A stretch of DNA of 64,000 bases, from the NCBI RefSeq assembly GCF_002117145.1, contig NZ_CP008743.1:62001-126000 (forward strand), in the 5' to 3' direction. The translations under genes were made by a program, and so were the position numbers. Positions 1 to 13,883 of the stretch are shown here, piece by piece (positions within the stretch are counted from its first letter, which is position 1; each line of letters opens with the position of its first letter). The DNA comes from Candidatus Nucleicultrix amoebiphila FS5 (lineage in GTDB: Bacteria > Pseudomonadota > Alphaproteobacteria > Caedimonadales > Nucleicultricaceae). Below the pieces are notes generated by a model. It saw only the letters and a program-made list of their open reading frames with translations, was not told the origin of the DNA and did no database searches.

Positions 1-449
1 ATAAATCCTACAACACGATCTCCTTTTTTAACACCAAGCTCTCTGAGCGCTTGAGCAAGCTGACTAACTGTTGAAATCAACTCATGATACCTTATACGAC
101 GTTGAATTTGATCCTCGCCCCAAAAAATAATGACATCTGAGTCATTGCGTGGATGAAGAAGGTTCTCAGCGTAATTGAGACGAGCCTCAGGAAAAAATTT
201 ACATTTTTCTATTGAGGTATGAGAAAGAAAATTTGTTTTTCCTTTGGTTTGAGAAATAACGCCGCAAAAATCCCAAATTTCTGACCAAAACTCAGGAGAG
301 TGTTCAATACTCCAATCATAGAGAGAATCATAATCTTTGAGAAAAATATCATATTTTTTTGAAATAAAGTTCATAAACCGCGTCATATTGGCTGCGGCTA
401 TTTTATCAGATGAGGGTTTCCAGAGGGGCTCCATCTTACTCTCTTTCAT
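1..449 (-). CDS. acetoacetate-CoA ligase, N-terminal part (runs off left edge)
   Basis: The reverse strand is open from an ATG at 449 to the window edge, giving the first 149 codons. The translation contains NMTRFMNF, YDWSIEHSPEFW, WDFCGVI and PEARLNYAENLL, the order and wording of the N-terminal cap of acetoacetyl-CoA synthetases (acyl-CoA synthetase superfamily), followed by the start of the AMP-binding domain (GDRVVGF). The enzyme activates acetoacetate to acetoacetyl-CoA with ATP and CoA, feeding ketone bodies or polyhydroxybutyrate into acetyl-CoA. The catalytic part lies outside the window. A second ATG at 434 is better placed after a GAGAG box, so the true start may be five codons in. 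Acetyl-CoA synthetase is the alternative, but the N-terminal wording fits the acetoacetate enzyme better. Confidence 0.8.
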   Translation of the reverse strand, partial: MKESKMEPLWKPSSDKIAAANMTRFMNFISKKYDIFLKDYDSLYDWSIEHSPEFWSEIWDFCGVISQTKGKTNFLSHTSIEKCKFFPEARLNYAENLLHPRNDSDVIIFWGEDQIQRRIRYHELISTVSQLAQALRELGVKKGDRVVGF

Positions 450-569
450 TTTTTTCTTAAGGTTAACATGAGCTGAGGAGCGGATCAAAGATGCTTTATT
501 GAAATCTCTGGATTAAAGTATAAAAATTGGATAATTTTTGAATAACTTTGTCAAAATTGAGAGGGAATC

Positions 570-1133
570 ATGAAGAAAAATTTAATCGCATGTGTGATGT
601 TGAGTGGTCTGATGGGGGGATGTGGAATAACAAACGAACCAGAAGTGCAATTACAACAGTCTTATAAAGAGCTGGCTCCAATATCGCTAAACGTTACCTC
701 TATTGATGTTATTAGTGCAAACAAATCTAAAACAGGATTAGAGCGTCATAATCAGCTGCTTTTTGCAGAGGTTGAAAAATGGGCTCGTGAACGCTTTTTA
801 CCGGCAGGGCAACATGGAACGGCTGTTGTAAAAATTAGTGATCTTTCAATCGTAGAATCACCTTTAAGTGGTGGTAAAGGAAATCTTTTTGCTTCTCGTA
901 AAGATCAATACATGGGAACCTTAGCGATACGTGTCAGTATCAATGATGCTGTAGGTTTTGAAAAATCATATGTTGAAAATCAAGTGAAGCGTTCAGTGAT
1001 AGTGCCTTCAAGTTCTTCTTTGCTTGAACGTGAGAATAAAGTGAAACTCTTGATTATGGAAATGATTCACGACCTGGATGCTCAATTGTCTATCAATATC
1101 AAAGAACATTTGGGTTATAATCTTGCTTTCTAA
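570..1133 (+). CDS. putative lipoprotein, alphaproteobacterial conserved hypothetical
   Basis: This 187-residue protein starts at an ATG preceded by GAGGGA. It opens with a short basic-hydrophobic signal peptide ending in LMGGC, so Cys18 is the likely lipidated residue, although Met at -3 is not the commonest choice. The mature part contains RHNQLLFAEVEKWARERF and a later TPL/SPL-type stretch. This resembles, from memory, uncharacterised lipoproteins found beside cca in alphaproteobacteria; I cannot name a function. It lies 24 bases upstream of the CCA-adding enzyme gene on the same strand and is probably cotranscribed with it. It is likely a periplasm-facing, membrane-anchored protein. Confidence 0.72.
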   Translation: MKKNLIACVMLSGLMGGCGITNEPEVQLQQSYKELAPISLNVTSIDVISANKSKTGLERHNQLLFAEVEKWARERFLPAGQHGTAVVKISDLSIVESPLSGGKGNLFASRKDQYMGTLAIRVSINDAVGFEKSYVENQVKRSVIVPSSSSLLERENKVKLLIMEMIHDLDAQLSINIKEHLGYNLAF

Positions 1134-1157
1134 AAGCATAAAAATTAGGTGACTTGA

Positions 1158-2351
1158 GTGACACCCACAGGAAAGATTCCTATTCAAAATTGGATGCGCA
1201 CGGAAGAAATTGTAACGTTGTTTCGTGCTTTTCCTGATCACAAGGATAATTTACGTTTTGTTGGAGGGTGCGTTAGAGACACTCTTTTAGGATTACAAGG
1301 TTTTGATATAGATTTGGCGACCCCTTTGACACCTGAAGCTGTAATAGATTTGCTTAAAAAAGCGAACATAGTGGTGATACCAACGGGACTAGCTCATGGC
1401 ACTGTTACTGCAGTTATTAATAAAATACCCTTTGAAATTACAACGCTCCGTATTGATACTGAAACTTACGGAAGGCATGCGCAAGTTAGTTTTACAGATC
1501 GTTGGGATGAAGATGCGAAGCGACGAGATTTCACTTTTAATGCACTTTACCTTGATTATGACGGTGAGCTCTACGATCTATTTCATGGTCAGAAAGATCT
1601 TGAGGCGGGACGCGTCAAATTTATTGGTAATCCTTTAGATCGTATTCAAGAAGATTACCTACGTATTCTGCGCTATTTTAGGTTCTTAGCGTATTATGGC
1701 CGTGAACAACCTTTAAAAAAGACGCTTGAAGCGTGTCATGCGTTATCACCTTATCTTACTACAATATCGGGTGAACGCATTCATAAAGAGCTTTTAACGT
1801 TATTGAAAGCGTCTAATCCTCTAAATGCTCTACAATATATGGTTTCAACAAGTGTTTTTAGGGTCTTATTTGGATTTGAACCCAAATTTGAATATTTAAG
1901 AAATATTCTTGAAGCAGAAAAAAAGAATCAAATAGAAGCTTCTGGCCTAAGAAGGTTTTATAGTATTTTTAAAGAGTTTCCCGCTGAACTTCATCATGCT
2001 CTAAAACTTTTTCGATTTTCCAATATTGAAAAAAAATATTTGGAGAAAATCCATTTGGCTCTTGATCATCATCATTGGCTTCTTCACAAACGGCTTTATT
2101 ATTTTGGTAGGGAGGTGATGATTGATGTTCTGCTTCTTGAAGGAGAGAAATCTCAAATTATTCAGCTTGCAAAATCTTGGAAATCCAGTGTCTTTCCAGT
2201 TAAAGGACAACACATTCTCAATCTAGGTATTCCAAAAGGGCCGCAAATCTCAAAGAAATTATCCAAGATTGAGGAGTGGTGGGTGGATCATGAATGTCGT
2301 CCTACTCTGAATGAATGTTTGGATTATGCTAAAAGTCTTATGAAACAATGA
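1158..2351 (+). CDS. cca: CCA tRNA nucleotidyltransferase / poly(A) polymerase family
   Basis: The enzyme adds or repairs the 3' CCA of tRNAs without a template. The class II nucleotidyltransferase head is clear: GGCVRD at residues 36-41, the metal-binding D-x-D (FDIDLAT) at about 49-55, then RRDFTFNAL and DYLRILRYFRF typical of the neck region. The 397-residue length is normal for the short bacterial form without an HD domain. The start is GTG at 1158 with AGGTGA five bases upstream; no ATG lies near the N terminus before codon 13. All three tRNAs in this window encode CCA themselves, so here the enzyme would mainly repair ends. A poly(A) polymerase role cannot be excluded from sequence alone. 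Confidence 0.92.
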   Translation: MTPTGKIPIQNWMRTEEIVTLFRAFPDHKDNLRFVGGCVRDTLLGLQGFDIDLATPLTPEAVIDLLKKANIVVIPTGLAHGTVTAVINKIPFEITTLRIDTETYGRHAQVSFTDRWDEDAKRRDFTFNALYLDYDGELYDLFHGQKDLEAGRVKFIGNPLDRIQEDYLRILRYFRFLAYYGREQPLKKTLEACHALSPYLTTISGERIHKELLTLLKASNPLNALQYMVSTSVFRVLFGFEPKFEYLRNILEAEKKNQIEASGLRRFYSIFKEFPAELHHALKLFRFSNIEKKYLEKIHLALDHHHWLLHKRLYYFGREVMIDVLLLEGEKSQIIQLAKSWKSSVFPVKGQHILNLGIPKGPQISKKLSKIEEWWVDHECRPTLNECLDYAKSLMKQ

Positions 2352-2455
2352 TCTTGAGTCGTAACATTTTGTAACAAAGAGGATTTTGCTGGGTTTCATA
2401 ATATGCAGTAAATTAAACCTAGTAGCAATAAAGAAAAGATATAAAAAATTACAAA

Positions 2456-3388
2456 ATGGCAATGCAAAACACACAGAAGCAAAAAACCGTCGCAAAACCA
2501 GTTTCTTTTAAAGGAATAGGTACTCATTCAGGTGTTCCCGTAACAATGACACTTTACCCTGCAGAAGCCAATTTTGGAATTTGGTTTCAGCGTATTGATC
2601 TTGCGGATCAACCTATGGTTCAAGCTCATTGGTCAAAAAGTGTTCCCATTCCTTTTTGTACACAAATTCGTCAAGATTCAGTGTTTGTTAATACAATTGA
2701 ACATTTACTTGCTGCTTTAGCTGCTTTGGAAATAGATAATCTTTTGATCAAGATAGATGGACCTGAAGTTCCAATTATGGATGGCAGTGCTGCACCTTTT
2801 ATTTCTGCTATAGAAAAAGAAGGCATTAAAGAGGAAATGCACACAAAGAAATTAATCCGTGTTCTTAAGCCAGTGCGCGTGGAAGAAAATGGAAGATCTG
2901 CAGAACTTTTTCCATCAAGCCACTTGAAAATTGATTTTTCTTTGGATTTTAAAGGAAGAGATGGTCTCAAAACACAGAATTATTCTTTTCAGGGATCTGC
3001 GGCTGAGTTTTTAAAGGATGTGGCTTCTGCCCGTACATTTGGTTTTTTTGACGATGCTGAAAAATTGTGGGCTGCAGGTTTTGCAAAAGGATCGTCTTTA
3101 GAAAACGCTGTTGTTATTAAGGATGGAAAACCACTCAATAATGAAGGTTTTCGTTATGAAGATGAATGTGTGCGTCATAAAGTTCTTGATGCTTTGGGAG
3201 ATCTGTACCTTGCAGGAGCGCCTCTTCGTGCACGCTACCATGGGATTAATGCTGGTCATGAATTAAATGCAAAGCTGCTACAGGAACTCTTTGCTGATCA
3301 AGAGGCTTGGTGTTTTGAAGAGTCTTATCCTTTAGAATCAACTGTTTTCTCATATATTACACTTAAACCTGTACATCTTTCATCATAA
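2456..3388 (+). CDS. lpxC: UDP-3-O-acyl-N-acetylglucosamine deacetylase LpxC
   Basis: LpxC catalyses the committed, zinc-dependent step of lipid A synthesis in the cytoplasm, removing acetate from UDP-3-O-acyl-GlcNAc. All metal and catalytic residues are visible: His83 in NTIEHLLAAL, His241 and Asp245 in RHKVLDALGDLYLAG, and His268 in AGHELNAKLL. MDGSAAPF near residue 108 is also family-typical. At 310 residues it is full length. It heads the conserved run lpxC-bamD-recN-ligA. The organism therefore makes lipid A, unlike many tick- or insect-borne Anaplasmataceae. The ribosome binding site before the ATG is weak; a second ATG lies two codons in. Confidence 0.97.
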   Translation: MAMQNTQKQKTVAKPVSFKGIGTHSGVPVTMTLYPAEANFGIWFQRIDLADQPMVQAHWSKSVPIPFCTQIRQDSVFVNTIEHLLAALAALEIDNLLIKIDGPEVPIMDGSAAPFISAIEKEGIKEEMHTKKLIRVLKPVRVEENGRSAELFPSSHLKIDFSLDFKGRDGLKTQNYSFQGSAAEFLKDVASARTFGFFDDAEKLWAAGFAKGSSLENAVVIKDGKPLNNEGFRYEDECVRHKVLDALGDLYLAGAPLRARYHGINAGHELNAKLLQELFADQEAWCFEESYPLESTVFSYITLKPVHLSS

Positions 3389-3466
3389 GCTATAAAAAGC
3401 TTGTCCAAGAACCCAAGATTGGGCTATTAAAGCCATAATAAACTTTGATCACAGGCTTAGAAAATA

Positions 3467-4342
3467 ATGCTGACTTTCCATTTTCGTTTTTACAAATTTT
3501 ATATGGCGCTTTTAATCGCAGGTGCTGTGCTGATACAAGGTTGCTCTGAAAAAGAAGAGCCTTATGTTGAGCGCTCTGTAGACGATATTTATAACACCGC
3601 TATGGATTACTTAGAAGATAAGCAGTTTGAAAAAGCCGCAGCAGAATTTGGTGAAGTGGATAGACAGCACCCTTATTCACCTTGGGCTGCTAAAGCTCAA
3701 TTGATGGCAGCATATGCCTATTACGAAAAGCAAAAATATGACAGAGCTTTAACTGAAATTGAAACATTTATTCAGTTGCATCCAGCTCATAAAGATATTG
3801 CTTACGCTTATTATCTTCAGGGACTCTGCTATTACGAACAAATTTCTCCCATTAGACGCGATCAAAAAATTACTGAGCTGGCATTGCAAGCTTTCGAAGA
3901 TGTGATTAAGCGTTTTCGTAATACAAAGTATGCAAAAGATGCACGTTTAAAAATAGATCTTTTGCATGATTCATTGGCAGCGAAAGAAATGCTTGTTGGT
4001 AGAGATTATCTTAGCATTAGGGCGTATATCGCTGCATTGGGACGTTTCAAAACCGTAGTTGATAAGTTCCAAACAACTTCTCATGTTCCAGAAGCGCTGC
4101 ATCGTATGGTTGAAGTATATTTAGCTTTAGGATTGAATGAAGAAGCTCGCAAGGCTGGCGCTGTCCTTGGTTACAACTTCCCAGGCAGCTCTTGGTACGC
4201 TGATTCTTATTATTTACTTGAGGGAAAAGACTATAGTCCAGCAGATTCAAAAAAGAAGCAAAAATCCTTTTTTGAATGGGGGGAACCCGCGCTGCACTAT
4301 GATACCCATCAAGATCCAGGCAAATCTAAATATATATACTGA
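3467..4342 (+). CDS. bamD: outer membrane assembly lipoprotein BamD (ComL)
   Basis: BamD is the essential lipoprotein partner of BamA in the machine that inserts beta-barrel proteins in the outer membrane. The signal peptide ends in VLIQGC with Cys26 as lipidation site (Cys14 if Met13 is the true start). The mature part is built of TPR-like helices: YNTAMDYLEDKQFEKAAAEF, then VDRQHPYSPWAAKAQLMAAY and AYYLQGLCYYEQI. The last two are BamD signatures. The length of 291 residues is slightly longer than usual, with a lysine-rich tail after the last repeat. It is separated by 2 bases from recN, so the two are translationally linked. Confidence 0.93.
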   Translation: MLTFHFRFYKFYMALLIAGAVLIQGCSEKEEPYVERSVDDIYNTAMDYLEDKQFEKAAAEFGEVDRQHPYSPWAAKAQLMAAYAYYEKQKYDRALTEIETFIQLHPAHKDIAYAYYLQGLCYYEQISPIRRDQKITELALQAFEDVIKRFRNTKYAKDARLKIDLLHDSLAAKEMLVGRDYLSIRAYIAALGRFKTVVDKFQTTSHVPEALHRMVEVYLALGLNEEARKAGAVLGYNFPGSSWYADSYYLLEGKDYSPADSKKKQKSFFEWGEPALHYDTHQDPGKSKYIY

Positions 4343-4344
4343 CA

Positions 4345-8874
<4,530 letters not shown>

Positions 8875-8984
8875 TAAAATGCATGAGATATTTTAGCTCT
8901 TTTTAAATCTATTAAAATGTAACCTTCCATTACAATTAGAAACATTTATTGAAATGGTCAACAGAATCTCTAGAGGAGGTCATC

Positions 8985-10013
8985 ATGCTAATCATTCGGT
9001 TTTTTCTAGCAACATTATTATTTTTTGTAACCAATGTTAACGCAGTCGACATGACTCCTCCAACAGAACTGGAAGATGAAAGTCAAACAATAGCTAAAAA
9101 AATAGTTATTATAGAAGATGATCACAACATCGGTACAGATTTCAATAATACTGAAAGCGTTATTTCCACATCAGAAGCCTCTATAGAACCCCTTAAAATA
9201 TTAGAAGAGGAACAAACGATTAAGAATGAAAGTATAACGGCTGTACAAGAGGTTTCTGAAAAGTCAGTCAAAAAAGTAGAAGAAGAATCAGCACTAGAAA
9301 CAAAAGTGGTTTCATCATCTTCGTCAGAGAAAACAGTTCTAGGTGTTGAGAGCGAAGAATCTACTCAGACCCCTGATGAACAGAGTATCGCTCTGGCCAA
9401 AAAAATTCTTGCTGAAGAAATTGAGTTAGCTAAGCAAGAAAGAGGATTTTATCTGCCATACTTAGAAGAGCCTCTCTTAGATGAAGATAAGAAATTTATA
9501 GGACTCATCAGAGAGCAATTCGCCAAGATTCCTTTTGATAGTAACGTACATAGTATGACGGTTACTTTTGCAAGGACACATTACTCTAGAATAAAGAAAA
9601 TAGAGCAAAGTTATTTAAAAATAACTACGGATGCTACTTTAAAATCTATCAAAGAAATTAAAGAAGGCTTAGAAAGTTATATGGAGATAATCAAGGCTCA
9701 AGAATTAGAATTACCAAAGAAAGACGTTCAAAAATTAACAGATCGGATGCCTGCAATCGCAAAAATGCTTACCCAGATTGAATCTGTGTATTGGAACAAT
9801 CCAACTGATGGCGAAACAACAGTGAATTTAAAAGAAGTATTCTCACATACCTATACGCTTGCTCAAACTTATGGGCCAGATTATTTGGGATTACTGTGTG
9901 AAAAGCTTGCTGAAAACTATGAAACTCAAGGGGGATGCCACCCAGGTGTGAACGGACGTCTTGTTGCCTTTTATTTTACACTCTTAACTGACGCAATTGG
10001 TGAGATTAAATAA
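8985..10013 (+). CDS. secreted hypothetical protein with acidic low-complexity region
   Basis: The ATG at 8985 has GAGGAGGT just upstream and begins a classic signal peptide (MLIIRFFLATLLFFVTNVNA, then VDM), so the upstream in-frame TTG at 8949 is rejected. The mature protein has about 120 residues of Glu/Ser/Val-rich low-complexity sequence (for example SSSSEKT, VESEESTQTP). A more ordinary helical C-terminal part of about 180 residues follows, ending with two Cys near GLLCEKLAENYETQGGC. I recognise no domain. It is probably periplasmic or exported. It is followed by another small secreted protein gene (10170), which may be a functional neighbour. Confidence 0.75.
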   Translation: MLIIRFFLATLLFFVTNVNAVDMTPPTELEDESQTIAKKIVIIEDDHNIGTDFNNTESVISTSEASIEPLKILEEEQTIKNESITAVQEVSEKSVKKVEEESALETKVVSSSSSEKTVLGVESEESTQTPDEQSIALAKKILAEEIELAKQERGFYLPYLEEPLLDEDKKFIGLIREQFAKIPFDSNVHSMTVTFARTHYSRIKKIEQSYLKITTDATLKSIKEIKEGLESYMEIIKAQELELPKKDVQKLTDRMPAIAKMLTQIESVYWNNPTDGETTVNLKEVFSHTYTLAQTYGPDYLGLLCEKLAENYETQGGCHPGVNGRLVAFYFTLLTDAIGEIK

Positions 10014-10169
10014 AGTTTTTATCATACTCTTCACAAATTTTAGTTTTGATAACTAATGACATAAAATAATTATAAATAAATAATTTTTTAATAATTAATA
10101 ACTACTCTTCAAGTAATTAATAAAAAATAAAAGTTATGTAAAAATTAAATTAATTTAATAGGTGTGGTT

Positions 10170-10490
10170 GTGAAGTATTTAAAATTTTATAAAATTCTTG
10201 CTATTGGAGGATTGCTATTCAATAGCGATCGTCTGCTAGCAGAAGTATTTTATGATGTCAATCAGCAGATGGAAACAACGCCAGGATTGTCTCAAGGTTA
10301 TGAAGATTTACTTAAAGACATGGATCAGTTAATCGGAAAGTTTCCTGTTAATCAAAACCAAAAAGAACGTGTCGTAGTCTCTTTAATGGAAAAAGCACGT
10401 CAATTACTCACTAAGTATCAATTGGATTTAGAAAAAACAGCTAAAGCTAAAGCCCAAAAAGAACAGGCAGAAAATTTGAAAAACAGTTAA
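10170..10490 (+). CDS. small secreted hypothetical protein
   Basis: The 106-residue product starts with a signal peptide (MKYLKFYKILAIGGLLFNSD, then RLLA before EVFYDV). GTG at 10170 is preferred because AGG lies seven bases upstream; a GTG at 10164 is the in-frame alternative. The mature part is helical and ends in a Lys/Ala/Gln-rich stretch (AKAKAQKEQAENLKNS). There is no recognisable domain or Cys. It overlaps by 4 bases the 3' end of the convergent transporter gene. A very AT-rich spacer of about 150 bases separates it from the preceding secreted-protein gene, so it may have its own promoter. Confidence 0.6.
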   Translation: MKYLKFYKILAIGGLLFNSDRLLAEVFYDVNQQMETTPGLSQGYEDLLKDMDQLIGKFPVNQNQKERVVVSLMEKARQLLTKYQLDLEKTAKAKAQKEQAENLKNS

Positions 10491-11506
10491 TCAAAGCTCA
10501 TTTTACGGAAGCGATAAGAGTTATCAAGGCTCATCAAAACGATACCCATTATAATGACGGCGGTACCTGCCCAGACACTTAAGGATTTGGGAAACTCATT
10601 AAAAACAAGGTAGCTCAACCCGGTGCTAAGCACGAGTTTAGAAAATCCGAAGGGGTTTAAAAATGTTATTTCGGCAAGACTTAAGGCCTTTGCAAGTGAA
10701 TAATTGGCTGCAGCAGATAGCAAACCAAGCACTAACATCCATAATATATGTTCTAACGTAGGAGTTGACCAATGCATAACTGCCGGAATAAACGATGCAG
10801 GAACCATCAAAAATAGTAAGTAAGTGGTTAATACACGTGGGGATTCTCCACGAATGCCCAGCTGACGTCCTGTAAGCTTTGAAATGGCTATCATTACGGC
10901 AGACCCTAGTGGTAAGAAAGAGATCCAGCCGTATTCAATGGTCGAGTTTGTAAGTGTAAGATCTGGAAACAGCACCTTATCTGGACGTGTTATAATGAAG
11001 GTCCCTATAAAGCCTGTTAATATTCCCCCCCAACGTAAAAGTCCAACGCGCTCTTGTAAATAGAACTTTGCTCCAATGACTGCAAACATAGGACCAGTAA
11101 AATTCAAGGCCAGCGCTTTAGCAATATCCATGTAAAATAACGAGAAATACCATAAAGTTACCCCCATAACAGCAGCAACGGCACGTACTATATGAAGAAC
11201 GGGTTCTTTTGTCTTGAGTGATGAAAACCCGCTCTTAGCGAAAGTAGGCAGCATAAAAAAAGCGGCACATAGATACTGTAGGAAGGTAATTTCATAAGGA
11301 GAGAGCGGATGTTCAAATCCTCCAGAGCCGCCATTTATATAGCGAACAACAATATTGACTAAAGCAAAACTAAAACATGACAATACCTTCCAAAAGGCAC
11401 CTTGCCATTGGATTGCAATGAATGGACGATGAAACGGAAGCACTTCAGCATTCTGCACTTTGGTGCCTGAAGTCCTGCCCATTTTTAATTTATGCTGTGT
11501 TCGCAT
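10487..11506 (-). CDS. DMT superfamily (EamA) transporter
   Basis: This is a 339-residue inner-membrane protein with about ten predicted hydrophobic segments in the two-fold EamA arrangement. Markers are the first helix WKVLSCFSFALVNIVVRYI, then SPYEITFLQYLCAAFFMLP, ALNFTGPMFAVIGAKFYLQERV, and in the second repeat LAEITFLNPFGFSKLVLS. The repeated 'hxxPxFxxxxxxxxLxE' pattern is typical of drug/metabolite exporters such as RhaT/YdcZ-like and S-adenosylmethionine carriers of intracellular bacteria. The substrate cannot be told from the sequence. The N-terminal 30 residues before the first helix are hydrophilic, so a later start is possible. Confidence 0.85.
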   Translation of the reverse strand: MRTQHKLKMGRTSGTKVQNAEVLPFHRPFIAIQWQGAFWKVLSCFSFALVNIVVRYINGGSGGFEHPLSPYEITFLQYLCAAFFMLPTFAKSGFSSLKTKEPVLHIVRAVAAVMGVTLWYFSLFYMDIAKALALNFTGPMFAVIGAKFYLQERVGLLRWGGILTGFIGTFIITRPDKVLFPDLTLTNSTIEYGWISFLPLGSAVMIAISKLTGRQLGIRGESPRVLTTYLLFLMVPASFIPAVMHWSTPTLEHILWMLVLGLLSAAANYSLAKALSLAEITFLNPFGFSKLVLSTGLSYLVFNEFPKSLSVWAGTAVIIMGIVLMSLDNSYRFRKMSFD

Positions 11507-11603
11507 TTCTTATGCCGTCAACCTACCTGAACTTAAGAAATATATAAGCATTAGATTATCAATTTCCAACAAATTTAGAAAAGATATTGATACGGCGCAG
11601 GCC

Positions 11604-13427
11604 TTAATCTTCTTGCTTTCTACTTTCACGTTTACGTGCGTTTGGATCTAACATAGCCTTACGTAAGCGTATGGCCGTAGGAGTGACTTCTACACGCTCA
11701 TCATCCCCAATGTAAGACATAGCTTGTTCAAGGGTCATTATACGAGGAGGAGTCAAGCGAATAGCCTCATCTTTTCCTGCAGCGCGGACGTTAGAGAGCT
11801 GTTTTGCTTTAAGGGGATTAACTTCCAAGTCATTTTCACGGCTATTTTCACCTATGATCATTCCCTCATAAACTTCATCTCCAGGATTGATAAAGAGCAC
11901 GCCTCTTTCTTCAAGGTTATTCAGGGCATAAGCTACTGCTTTGCCAGATCCGTTAGAAATCAAAACACCATTGCGTCGTTTTTCTATGGCTCCTTTATGG
12001 GGAGCATACCCATGAAATAACCGACTCATGACACCCGTTCCACGTGTATCTGTTAAAAATTCACCCAAATAACCAATGAGACCGCGCGCGGGTGCAATAA
12101 AAACGATACGTGTTTTTCCTCCGCTAGAAGGACGCATATCTTTCATTTCACCTTTTCGAGTACCCATTTTTTCAACAACAACGCCTGTAAATTCATCATC
12201 CACGTCAATTTGTACTTCTTCCATAGGTTCCAAGCGTTCGTTGGTCTTAGGATCGGTTTGATACACAACTCTTGGACGACTAATCGAGAGTTCATAGCCT
12301 TCACGTCGCATGGTTTCAATGAGAACTCCTAATTGAAGCTCTCCACGACCGGCGACTTCAAAAGCATCGCGATCTGCGGTTTCATGAATTTGAATAGCTA
12401 CGTTACTTTCAGCCTCTCTTAAGAGTCTATCTCGAATAACTCGAGAAGTAACTTTAGCTCCTTCGCGTCCTGCTAAAGGGGAGTCATTGATGGAGAAAGT
12501 CATGACCAAAGTTGGAGGATCAATAGGTAAAGCTGGGATCGGGGTATTAACTTCAAGAGCGCAAATAGTATCAGCAACTGTTGATTTCTCTAAACCGGCA
12601 ACAGCAACAATATCACCTGCTTCAACACGATCTACAGCTTCGCGTTTTAATCCTCTGAATGCGAGAATCTTAGTAAGACGTGACTGTTCAATAATTTCTC
12701 CCTTATGATTAAGGGTTTTTACAGGCATGTTGACTTGAGCAGCACCAGAAGTTACCCGTCCAGTGAGAATACGACCTAAATATGGATCAGCTTCTAACGT
12801 AGTGACCAGCATACTAAAAGGAGCATTGACATCACCTTTAGGAGGAGCAACATGTTCCGCTATAATGCGGAAGAGGGGAGTCAGGCTCTCTTTTTCATCT
12901 CCCGGAGCTTTAATGGCCCATCCTTCCTTAGCGGAAGCATAGATTACTGGAAAATCTAACTGTTCATCAGTTGCTTCTAAAGCAACGAATAGATCAAATA
13001 CGGCATTAAGCACTTCATCAGCCCGGGCATCAGGCCGATCTGCTTTATTGAGCACTACTATGGGTCTTAATCCTTGCTTCAAAGCTTTCATCATAACGAA
13101 TTTAGTTTGAGGCATTGGGCCTTCTGCAGCATCGACAAGCAGGAGAACGCCATCGACCATACTTAAAATACGTTCAACTTCACCACCAAAGTCAGCGTGT
13201 CCAGGGGTATCAACAATATTAAAGCGAACATCATTCCAAAGAATCGAGGTACACTTTGCAAGAATGGTAATGCCTCTTTCTCGTTCAAGTTCATTAGAGT
13301 CCATCGCGCGTTCAGCGACGGCTTGATTTTCTCGAAAAGTTCCGCTCTGTCGGAACATGGCATCTACCAAGGTTGTTTTTCCATGATCGACGTGTGCTAT
13401 GATAGCGATATTACGTAGTTTTGTCAT
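11604..13427 (-). CDS. typA: ribosome-associated GTPase TypA/BipA
   Basis: TypA is a translational GTPase of the EF-G type that binds 70S ribosomes and supports assembly and stress adaptation. Visible motifs: G1 [13 protein letters not shown]2/switch I with [10 protein letters not shown]3 [17 protein letters not shown]4 VLNKADRP, and the C-terminal domain [10 protein letters not shown] and [10 protein letters not shown]. Length 607 matches the family. It is transcribed away from the histidine kinase gene; a gap of about 450 bases without genes lies upstream. Confidence 0.97.
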   Translation of the reverse strand: MTKLRNIAIIAHVDHGKTTLVDAMFRQSGTFRENQAVAERAMDSNELERERGITILAKCTSILWNDVRFNIVDTPGHADFGGEVERILSMVDGVLLLVDAAEGPMPQTKFVMMKALKQGLRPIVVLNKADRPDARADEVLNAVFDLFVALEATDEQLDFPVIYASAKEGWAIKAPGDEKESLTPLFRIIAEHVAPPKGDVNAPFSMLVTTLEADPYLGRILTGRVTSGAAQVNMPVKTLNHKGEIIEQSRLTKILAFRGLKREAVDRVEAGDIVAVAGLEKSTVADTICALEVNTPIPALPIDPPTLVMTFSINDSPLAGREGAKVTSRVIRDRLLREAESNVAIQIHETADRDAFEVAGRGELQLGVLIETMRREGYELSISRPRVVYQTDPKTNERLEPMEEVQIDVDDEFTGVVVEKMGTRKGEMKDMRPSSGGKTRIVFIAPARGLIGYLGEFLTDTRGTGVMSRLFHGYAPHKGAIEKRRNGVLISNGSGKAVAYALNNLEERGVLFINPGDEVYEGMIIGENSRENDLEVNPLKAKQLSNVRAAGKDEAIRLTPPRIMTLEQAMSYIGDDERVEVTPTAIRLRKAMLDPNARKRESRKQED

Positions 13428-13883
13428 AAGGGTATTTAATCACAAGTAAGTTAAAAAATATAAAACCAGAAAGCTCCTTTTACTGGAAAGCTCTCGCAAA
13501 GTCCAGATATCTTCAAGCATTGAGATAAAAGACATTCTCTTTCTTTATCATCTCTTCCTTCTTTTGATAAAGAGTAATTATTTGTCACAATGTCATTGTT
13601 GATATCCCCTCGAAATAAGCATTTAATATCGTTTTTCATCCTTAAGCCATCTTAATTGACCATTAAGAACAAAAATATTTTAATTCAATTTAAAGAACTA
13701 ATGACAGGTTCTTTATCTAAAAAATTAAATTCTTTAATAGGAAAAATTTCTAGGCCATTAAAAGTTTTAACAGAGCAAAGAGTTGTTCAGCTTATCTTTC
13801 ACAGAATATCTCTGATTCTTTTAAGAGATTCAAAAATTTTTCTTTAGTTAGCAATTGTTAATTAATCTTATATAGGCTTATTT
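13428..13883. other. intergenic gap between typA and histidine kinase gene
   Basis: This stretch is very AT-rich and separates the divergent typA (-) and kinase (+) genes. Short open frames on both strands lack a start with a ribosome binding site and have no recognisable product. It should hold promoters for both genes, but I see no convincing -35/-10 pair. No repeat or RNA structure stands out. Confidence 0.5.

Noticed and set aside
8949-8984. In-frame TTG extension of the secreted protein at 8985
   Set aside because: It would bury the signal peptide and ignores the strong GAGGAGGT box directly before ATG 8985.
11724-12708. Several open frames antisense to typA
   Set aside because: They mirror the codon structure of typA, have no credible starts and no recognisable products.
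13656-13847. 63-codon open frame in the typA-kinase gap
   Set aside because: It starts with TTG without a ribosome binding site, has no recognisable features and lies in very AT-rich DNA.
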